Shown one piece after another: positions 57,501 to 64,000 of a stretch of 64,000 nt of DNA. Position 1 is the stretch's first letter. Each line of letters begins with the position of its first letter. A program made the translations under genes and the position numbers. The notes under the pieces were generated by a model. That model did no database searches. It was not told the DNA's origin and worked only from the letters and a program-made list of their open reading frames with translations. Source of the DNA: Cryptomeria japonica (taxonomy: Eukaryota; Streptophyta; Pinopsida; Cupressales; Cupressaceae). The DNA lies in contig NC_081407.1 of NCBI RefSeq assembly GCF_030272615.1, positions 145,020,897 through 145,084,896 on the forward strand. The letters run 5' to 3'.

Positions 57501-57564
57501 GCAAGGATGCTAATGTTATCACAGATGAGCAACGGGACCAGATGTTTGCTACCATGCTCCTGAT
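54551..57564 (+). pseudogene. Large protein gene inside the LTR, three premature stops
   Basis: From ATG 54551 one frame stays open for about 1000 codons apart from TGA at 54569, TAG at 55496 and TAG at 56045. The TGA follows GCG and looks like a CGA-to-TGA decay. The N-terminal 480 residues look globular (IGKPSPVARRIIESGI; YFEKWMFYFIQVIVQRKGTI) and faintly recall plant mobile-domain proteins (Leu-rich, an EEAISEAFHLPE-like helix), but I do not assign a family. The middle is a charged Ser/Lys/Glu linker with a basic KRKERPEKRESSKKK patch, possibly nuclear-targeting. A Glu-rich coiled-coil-like segment (DKLREEMEKNRKLERERG) and a helical C-terminal region follow. It is interrupted at 57565. It is not Gag or Pol. 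Confidence 0.72.
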
Positions 57565-59288
57565 TGTAATATCCCTTGGCTAATCTGACCCTGTTTTTGC
57601 TTATTTGAACACCAAGGAATATTGTCAAACATTTGGCATACAATGTTTGAAGCCGCTGTAGTGAATTCTTTCTTTGTCTTCTTTGGGTTTGTAGGCTGCA
57701 AATGAAGTTATGGAAAGCTTCTAACAATGCAAAGTTGTTATAGAAATGATATACTAGCAGTTTTAGACCTTTCCACACATATGTAATGACTGAAATTAAC
57801 TAGTACAGCTAGTTGACATTAAGACAAACACTTGTCATGCATCCCAAAGTACACCTACAGCCATTAGGCATTTAATCAAACAATTGGCATGAAAGCTAAA
57901 TGGCTGATCAATGTTGAATGTGGAATATGCAAATTATATCTCCATTAAACATATGCAACCTCCAAATATTTCATGATATAATCATAATAGAAAATGATGC
58001 AATGAAGTAATGATTTTCTAATACAGTGACCATAGATAGAAAACCTGGTATTTCAATGGCTGCCTTGATATATTGGTTTGATTCTCCTCATATGCAAATC
58101 CCTTGTCACATATATATAGCTGTTCAACCTCTCTAAATCCCCTTCTATAGAACTCCAACTACTGTAGCGCACTGTTCATGTGCACTGTTCACGGCACTGT
58201 AGCGCACTATTCATGGCACTGTTCATGGCACTGTAGCGCACTGTTCACGGCACTGTTCATGCGCACTGTTCACGCGCACTGTAGCAGCAAGAACAAACTT
58301 GCAATCTGTTCTTAAAACCTTGAATAATTTGTTGATAATCTCTCCCAACAAGAATGATATAACTCCATGTGCCAAAGAAGGATGATTCACAACCAACTAT
58401 AAATGTTCTTCAACAGTAAACTTCAAACCCTTGTAGAAAACTTCACCAATTTGCACAAATGAAAGAACTGAAGTATTCTTTCCCACAACTACAATAATTC
58501 AGGTGCTATTTCACACCTTCAAAATTGCTATCAATAGGAAGTTTTCGTTTCCTATGATCAAAGAAGAAAATTGCGAAAGCCCTAGGCTCCACAATAAAAA
58601 TCAATCAAAATACTATTCATCAACTGGATGTCGAGAATGAACTCTTGCCTTTCCTTTTATTCTTTCCTTAAGAGAGCTCAAACACCTTCCTGGCCAATGT
58701 GGGATAAAAGATTTATTCCCACATTAAATTATTCACTTAACGCACTTTATTATATTAAAGTGACTTTATTATTATAAAGTTACTTTAGAACTTTATAATA
58801 ATATTAAAATATTAAATAAATCACTTAAGTCACTTAAACTTTAATATCTCTTGATGTACTTGTCTGATTGCTAAGCCGTCTGAGCCAGGAGTCGACTCTC
58901 CCTATTCTCCATGTGATTGGATGCCTGTCTAAAAATAGAAACCCTGAATAGTGACTTACTATAAATAGTAAGTATGTGGAACTGAGTCTAGAAATAGCTG
59001 CAAAGGCCCAATCAAGGTCGACACTGCCAATAAGCTCTGCTCAGGTGTCTTTCTATTAATAGGAACCCTGACTCTCCCAAAATAGTAACTTACTATAAAT
59101 AGTAAGTGTGCCAATTTGAGTCAAAAAACCTGTGCAAAGGCCAAAACCTGAATCCAACTGAAGAGTAATGTCTCTAATCACCAAGTAACTGCCACACAAG
59201 GCCCTCTATTAGTAATTGTTAGCCTATGAGGGTCAAATGATAGGCTAATTCTTACAAACTCTGATGCTCACAAAATGGGGACATTACA
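57565..59288 (-). repeat. 3' LTR of the non-autonomous element (1724 bp)
   Basis: On the minus strand it is TGTAATGTCCCC...GGGATATTACA. A CACTGTTCACGG/CACTGTAGCGC tandem array lies at 58154-58285, a likely TATA box (CTATATATATG on the minus strand) at 58110-58120, and two copies of the palindrome ACTTACTATAAATAGTAAGT at 58954 and 59088. Confidence 0.88.
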
Positions 59289-60435
59289 GTCCGCCCTCCC
59301 TGAAATTGCTTGTCCCCAAGCAATCTCCATTGCAAAGAAACTCCAATCCTCGGGAGGCCCAAAAGGAGAATTGTGAAATGTCCCACACATCCTTAACTGA
59401 CTCCTGTAGCACCAACATAAACATAGCTGCGCACAATATCCCTGGATCCCAAACCCGGAATGGAAGTTTGCCAAGCCTAATACCCTCTGACTTCCTCTGC
59501 GCTACTCTGATCTCAACTTCACCATGCCAGAAGTGGTGAAGCAAACCAATGGGACCCATCCAATACACTGTGCCAAACCTGTCGCCTCCTGGATCCCAAA
59601 ACAACTGAACCCCACATCCATTCGCCATATAGAGATAAAAATATCTGAAAGCGCCTATAACACAATATTTCTCTATAGTTCTCGGTAAACTCCCATGGAT
59701 GTGATAACTAACCAAACCATCATGCCCACTGACACCATAGTCATCCTGTAACCATGTACCCATAAGAAAACTTTGTGACATAGAAGTAGCAAACCCTGTT
59801 GGATACATATCAGCGTGATGTATAACTGACAGCTGTCCCTGCAAGTAATCCCCCATAAACTGCTGAGTCGGGCGCTCGCAACTGCTAATCCCATCTTCTG
59901 AAGATGATGAATACCCATCCCACAAAGGATGGCATCTCGGAGCCAATCCACACGGATGCATCATCAAGTCCTCTGTGTGTGGATCAAAAGAAAAATGATG
60001 AGCACTCCTCATTGTGTAGTCACGGTAAAATGCTCCAACCTCTGTCAAGGGCTCATCACTAACAACACTTGAATCGAGCAGCTGATCCCTTTGATTCTGA
60101 AAAACAACAAGCTGACATCCAAAATCAGCTGCATGGGATGAAGTGACAGATTTGCTTCTAGGAGATGGAAACAAATCAACATGGGAGCCATACTCCCAAC
60201 TAGATGACACTCTGCAAATGCCCTGTGAGGACGGAGTAGCGTTGTGTACTACCACACAACTCTCAAGAGAATCCACCATTGTGACACAAGAGCTACCAGT
60301 AAACTGTCCTGCATCAATTGTCACTGTACTGACCTCAGGAGAACTTGATGCAACTAGTGGTTCTCTACTGCTCTCAACCAACGTACTCATCCCAGCTGAA
60401 ACTTTCCTTCCTATATCTGTGATAGATGTAACCAC
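59284..60435 (-). CDS. Second ORF of the non-autonomous element, 383 aa
   Basis: The product is unrecognised. The N-terminal half is Ser/Val-rich and low complexity; the C-terminal half is Trp/Phe/Gly-rich (YLYMANGCGVQLFWDPGG; WMGPIGLLHHFWHGEVEIR), as in a compact folded domain. The last codons REGG come from the polypurine tract, and the TAA stop (59284-59286) is supplied by the first bases of the LTR (C-TGTAAT). It starts 60 nt after the first ORF, in another frame. Whether it has its own start or is reached by frameshift or splicing is unknown. Confidence 0.6.
   Translation of the reverse strand: MVTSITDIGRKVSAGMSTLVESSREPLVASSSPEVSTVTIDAGQFTGSSCVTMVDSLESCVVVHNATPSSQGICRVSSSWEYGSHVDLFPSPRSKSVTSSHAADFGCQLVVFQNQRDQLLDSSVVSDEPLTEVGAFYRDYTMRSAHHFSFDPHTEDLMMHPCGLAPRCHPLWDGYSSSSEDGISSCERPTQQFMGDYLQGQLSVIHHADMYPTGFATSMSQSFLMGTWLQDDYGVSGHDGLVSYHIHGSLPRTIEKYCVIGAFRYFYLYMANGCGVQLFWDPGGDRFGTVYWMGPIGLLHHFWHGEVEIRVAQRKSEGIRLGKLPFRVWDPGILCAAMFMLVLQESVKDVWDISQFSFWASRGLEFLCNGDCLGTSNFREGGL
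59289..59301 (-). other. Polypurine tract of the non-autonomous element
   Basis: The minus strand reads AGGGAGGGCGGAC immediately before the 3' LTR. Confidence 0.75.
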
Positions 60436-60494
60436 ATCCTCACTACAACCAGTGGATATAAAATCCTCATCGACTGCCTCTATATATAACTGTA

Positions 60495-61943
60495 CTATAC
60501 TGCAGTTGGTGAAGACTGTGCCAAACTCAACTCCTCGGTAAGCTTCTCAATCTGTAACTGTGACTCTTGAAGAGCCAACTCGGCACTCTGCAATGAGTCC
60601 ATAGTCACCTCAAGCTCATGAGTGAGCTCATCGACCTGCTCCTCCTTTCCCTTCAATGCATCATAACAAATGCAATCCCACTCGAGAAGAAAATCCCTAT
60701 CCGAAAGTAGTTTTAGGTAATTTTGTTTCATCATTCCAATTGCTTCTCGAAGTGCATGTATCTCTGCAAGGGAAAAACCACTATCACCATGCTCATCTGT
60801 CAAAGGAGTACTCCAACCATAGGTAGCCAACATCTGACGAGCAACATCAAAATGCTCAATGGTTGTGGCAATCATATTGTCATTCACTTTTAGTTGCCCA
60901 ACCAAATGATGAGGATTCTGTAGCTTATGACCCCCATACAAGTTTTCTGGTTCACAATATGCACTATGATATGAGGCTGATTCGTCATCACTCACTACAT
61001 GATAAGCAGCATCATGTGTGCTTTCATCCATGCACACCTCAACATCTAAGGTACTGCTGCTTTGTACCTCAAAGGATGGCTCAACTGATAAGGTAGAAGT
61101 TGCTGGTATGACAGTATCTTCACACACCTCCACTCTCAAAGTAACTGCATGCCCATCCAAAGCACGATCTTGGGATTCCGTATCAACATATGAATCTTCT
61201 AGCTTGTTTTCAAAGGTCTGATCTGGAAAATCAGACTCACCATGACATGAATCCTCCACATACAATGCATCATTAGTACCCAATTTCTGAGTACTTTCAT
61301 GTGACAATTCAATAGGATCATTTTGCACATGTGAAAATACTGCTGTCTCATGCTCATGCAAAGTTTCATCATCGCTGTCATGAAAATCAGAAGTAGCCTC
61401 TATATTAGAAACTTCTTGAGTCACCTCTTGCAAGGATGATGTAGATAAATCATTACCCAAAGCTGTGCTAGTGTCTTCTTGAATCAAATCAGCATGTCTA
61501 TCAAATTCATCATATAAATTTCTACATACTTCATAGGAATTTGAAGATACCAAATCATTTTGATGAAGAGTTGTATCATCCTTATGTGTAGATTCTCTAT
61601 CCATTTCATGTGTAAACAATTCATGAGCTATAGTGTGATATTTCTTCCTTGCAAACTCTGTCTTATGGCAAAGACTCGGGTGCAAATCCATGTAACTCAT
61701 GAAAGGAAGTTCTTTCTTAATTTTTTGAGGAAGAGTGCTATACTCCTTAAACATGCTAATCACTTCTTCTTCTTTGTTTTGTGGTGTTCGACCTTTGCTG
61801 GTAGGAAGTGAATTGAATCTTTTAGGCAACCCAAACTTTGAAAGCGTTTGCTCTAAACGCAACAACTCTCGGCTGAGCTTGTATTGTGATTGTTCAAGTT
61901 CTTTCAGTGCTTGTTTATCGCTGAACAATGTTGTCATGGAGCC
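60495..61943 (-). CDS. First ORF of the non-autonomous element, about 480 aa
   Basis: Open from 62018; the likely start is the ATG at 61943 (MGSMTTLFSDKQALKEL), after the PBS leader. The N-terminal 130 residues are basic and helical (QSQYKLSRELLRLEQTLSKFG); the middle is very acidic and Ser/Thr/His-rich (positions about 130-390). The C-terminus is strongly coiled-coil (KGKEEQVDELTHELEVTMDSL). No zinc knuckle, protease or RT motif is seen. By position it replaces Gag, and it may be a highly diverged structural protein or an unrelated captured gene. The frame is intact, in keeping with the youth of the element. Confidence 0.6.
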   Translation of the reverse strand, partial: GSMTTLFSDKQALKELEQSQYKLSRELLRLEQTLSKFGLPKRFNSLPTSKGRTPQNKEEEVISMFKEYSTLPQKIKKELPFMSYMDLHPSLCHKTEFARKKYHTIAHELFTHEMDRESTHKDDTTLHQNDLVSSNSYEVCRNLYDEFDRHADLIQEDTSTALGNDLSTSSLQEVTQEVSNIEATSDFHDSDDETLHEHETAVFSHVQNDPIELSHESTQKLGTNDALYVEDSCHGESDFPDQTFENKLEDSYVDTESQDRALDGHAVTLRVEVCEDTVIPATSTLSVEPSFEVQSSSTLDVEVCMDESTHDAAYHVVSDDESASYHSAYCEPENLYGGHKLQNPHHLVGQLKVNDNMIATTIEHFDVARQMLATYGWSTPLTDEHGDSGFSLAEIHALREAIGMMKQNYLKLLSDRDFLLEWDCICYDALKGKEEQVDELTHELEVTMDSLQSAELALQESQLQIEKLTEELSLAQSSPTAV

Positions 61944-62046
61944 CATTTTCACTACCCAACTGAAAATCAAATCAAAACTGATTTGTACACGGATGATTTT
62001 CCCACCAATTGAATGCAACCATCACCCAACAGGTTCGCAGGAAACC

Positions 62047-62058
62047 GCTCTGATACCA
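62047..62058 (-). other. Primer-binding site of the non-autonomous element
   Basis: The minus strand reads TGGTATCAGAGC one base after the LTR terminus ATTACA: the initiator tRNA-Met type. Confidence 0.88.
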
Positions 62059-62059
62059 C

Positions 62060-63796
62060 TGTAATATCCCTTGGCTAATCTGACCCTGTTTTTGCTTATT
62101 TGAACACCAAGGAATATTGTCAAACATTTGGCATACAATGTTTGAAGCCGCTGTAGTGAATTCTTTCTTTGTCTTCTTTGGGTTTGTAGGCTGCAAATGA
62201 AGTTATGGAAAGCTTCTAACAATGCAAAGTTGTTATAGAAATGATATACTAGCAGTTTTAGACCTTTCCACACATATGTAATGACTGAAATTAACTAGTA
62301 CAGCTAGTTGACATTAAGACAAACACTTGTCATGCATCCCAAAGTACACCTACAGCCATTAGGCATTTAATCAAACAATTGGCATGAAAGCTAAATGGCT
62401 GATCAATGTTGAATGTGGAATATGCAAATTATATCTCCATTAAACATATGCAACCTCCAAATATTTCATGATATAATCATAATAGAAAATGATGCAATGA
62501 AGTAATGATTTTCTAATGCAGTGACCATAGATAGAAAACCTGGTATTTCAATGGCTGCCTTGATATATTGGTTTGATTCTCCTCATATGCAAATCCCTTG
62601 TCACATATATATAGCTGTTCAACCTCTCTAAATCCCCTTCTATAGAACTCCAACTACTGTAGCGCACTGTTCATGTGCACTGTTCACGACACTGTAGCGC
62701 ACTATTCATGGCACTGTTCATGCGCACTGTTCATGGCACTGTAGCGCACTGTTCACGGCACTGTTCATGCGCACTGTTCACGTGCACTGTAGCAGCAAGA
62801 ACAAACTTGCAATCTGTTCTTAAAACCTTGAATAATTTGTTGATAATCTCTCCCAACAAGAATGATATAACTCCATGTGCCAAAGAAGGATGATTCACAA
62901 CCAACTATAAATGTTCTTCAACAATAAACTTCAAACCCTTGTAGAAAACTTCACCAATTTGCACAAATGAAAGAACTGAAGTATTCTTTCCCACAACTAC
63001 AATAATTCAGGTGCTATTTCACACCTTCAAAATTGCTATCAATAGGAAGTTTTCGTTTCCTATGATCAAAGAAGAAAATTGCGAAAGCCCTAGGCTCCAC
63101 AATAAAAATCAATCAAAATACTATTCATCAACTGGATGCCGAGAATGAACTCTTGCCTTTCCTTTTATTCTTTCCTTAAGAGAGCTCAAACACCTTCCTG
63201 GCCAATGTGGGATAAAAGATTTATTCCCACATTAAATTATTCACTTAACGCACTTTATTATATTAAAGTGACTTTATTATTATAAAGTTACTTTAGAACT
63301 TTATAATAATATTAAAATATTAAATAAATCACTTAAGTCACTTAAACTTTAATATCTCTTGATGTACTTGTCTAATTGCTAAGCCGTCTGAGCCAGGAGT
63401 CGACTCTCCCTATTCTCCATGTGATTGGATGCCTGTCTAAAAATAGAAACCCTGAATAGTGACTTACTATAAATAGTAAGTATGTGGAACTGAGTCTAGA
63501 AATAGCTGCAAAGGCCCAATCAAGGTCGACACTGCCAATAAGCTCTGCTCAGGTGTCTTTCTATTAATAGGAACCCTGACTCTCCCAAAATAGTAACTTA
63601 CTATAAATAGTAAGTGTGCCAATTTGAGTCAAAAAACCTATGCAAAGGCCAAAACCTGAATCCAACTGAAGAGTAATGTCTCTAATCACCAAGTAACTGC
63701 CACACAAGGCCCTCTATCAGTAATTGTTAGCCTATGAGGGTCAAATGATAGGCTAATTCTTACAAACTCTGATGCTCGCAAAATGGGGACATTACA
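62060..63796 (-). repeat. 5' LTR of the non-autonomous element (1737 bp)
   Basis: Nearly identical to 57565-59288, but 13 bp longer because of an extra unit in the CACTGTTCATG array (62650-62795). A likely TATA box lies at 62606-62613, about 550 bp before the U5 end. The same two TATAAATA palindromes are present near 63463 and 63597. Confidence 0.88.
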
Positions 63797-64000
63797 GTTA
63801 TCATTCCTGTCTTGCAAGTAATCAGACAAACGTCAAGGATGGTCCTAGCACAGGAAAAGATCATGGATGGAGGACCTCACAGTTTACTTCAGTGGTCAAC
63901 CTTACTCCAGATGAAGGAAGTTCTCTTTGAGGACATCAGTACTAGATGTAGCCATGTTGAGGAGGTTATCCACCCAATCCAGGACAGAGTATTTGAGGTA
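63797..64000 (+). pseudogene. Second copy of part of the LTR-resident gene
   Basis: These 204 bases repeat 57212-57415 with a few differences (for example CAAACGTCAAGGATGGTCC versus CAAATGTCAAGGAAGGTCC). It is coding sequence of the LTR-resident gene, but it restarts about 350 bp upstream of where the left flank broke off, so it comes from another copy or from a duplication. Confidence 0.85.

Larger units (their letters stand above)
51497..57564 (+). repeat. Tat-like copy B 3' LTR (at least 6 kb, interrupted)
   Basis: It starts TGTTGTGACC like copy A's LTR and aligns with it through the palindromic array. Unlike copy A, it retains a full TATA box and a long protein gene (54551 onward). It is interrupted at 57565 by a non-autonomous element; its R/U5 end is not in the window. 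If completed as in copy A, the LTR would be about 7 kb. Confidence 0.8.
57565..63796 (-). mobile_element. Non-autonomous LTR retrotransposon (LARD-like), 6.2 kb
   Basis: Two direct LTRs (57565-59288 and 62060-63796) begin TGTAAT and end ATTACA. On the minus strand, PBS TGGTATCAGAGC and a polypurine tract lie in the correct places. Between them are two long open frames without protease, RT, RNase H or integrase motifs, so it needs Pol from elsewhere. The LTRs differ by about eight substitutions I could spot plus one repeat unit, so it is young. The flanks do not carry a matching TSD (CTGAT on the left, GTTAT on the right). Confidence 0.88.

Noticed and set aside
60495-62018. Host gene interpretation of the long minus-strand ORF
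   Set aside because: It lies between matching LTRs, PBS and PPT in the orientation of the element, so it belongs to the retrotransposon.
1-64000. tRNA or rRNA genes
   Set aside because: No cloverleaf-like or rRNA sequence was noticed; TGGTATCAGAGC and TTGGCGC matches are retrotransposon primer-binding sites, not tRNA genes.

Overview
The window looks like plant nuclear DNA, most likely from a conifer or other gymnosperm. It is almost wall-to-wall nested retrotransposons from several families: Tat-type and other Ty3/gypsy, Ty1/copia, and non-autonomous LTR elements. The only host-gene signal is two small exons of a calcineurin B-like (CBL) calcium sensor at 22.7-23.1 kb, separated and flanked by intron-like and transposon sequence. 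I see no bacterial or viral genome organisation. The taxon is inferred from style (very large LTRs, deep nesting, possible long introns), not from a marker gene.

Layout. 1-240: end of a copia-type LTR. 625-9312: Tat-like gypsy copy A (+), with a 3.5-kb LTR, PBS, a short leader ORF, then gag, protease, an extra RNase H and RT, cut off inside the RT YMDD box. 9313-11399: truncated copia gag-protease with PBS and LTR (-). 11400-13389: LTR-like fragments. 13390-20525: a decayed copia element (-) split by a solo gypsy LTR (17126-20051, TSD CAACC), with its own LTR from 20528. 22719-23062: CBL exons (+). 24128-38339: decayed gypsy element (-) whose 3' LTR is split by a hAT transposon (24354-29876, 8-bp TSD, itself carrying organelle-like DNA) and whose pol is split by a copia-type LTR insertion (33042-37081, TSD CCCCT). 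38340-42939: gag/protease-only gypsy-like element (+). 42940 onward: Tat-like copy B (+), with a truncated 5' LTR, a nearly complete gag-pol, and a 3' LTR starting at 51497 that continues past the window. 57565-63796: young non-autonomous LTR retrotransposon (-) inserted in that 3' LTR.

The most interesting entity is the Tat-like family, seen twice. Four features recur. (1) Its LTR holds an array of palindromic boxes (TCGCTCCTGTCCCT...AGGGACCAGAGCGA) spaced almost exactly 166 bp apart. (2) The LTR contains its own roughly 1000-codon protein gene with a separate TATA box, now broken by three stops. (3) A conserved in-frame TAA lies between a 75-codon leader ORF and gag, and the gag codons after it have no ATG for about 100 codons yet change mainly at synonymous sites. 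(4) An additional archaeal-type RNase H lies upstream of RT, while the usual RNase H after RT has lost catalytic residues.

Other retroelement genes carry stops, frameshifts or catalytic substitutions. The youngest insertion is the non-autonomous element at the right end: its two LTRs differ at only about eight positions that I noticed. Its flanks do not match as one insertion site, which suggests recombination between two copies.
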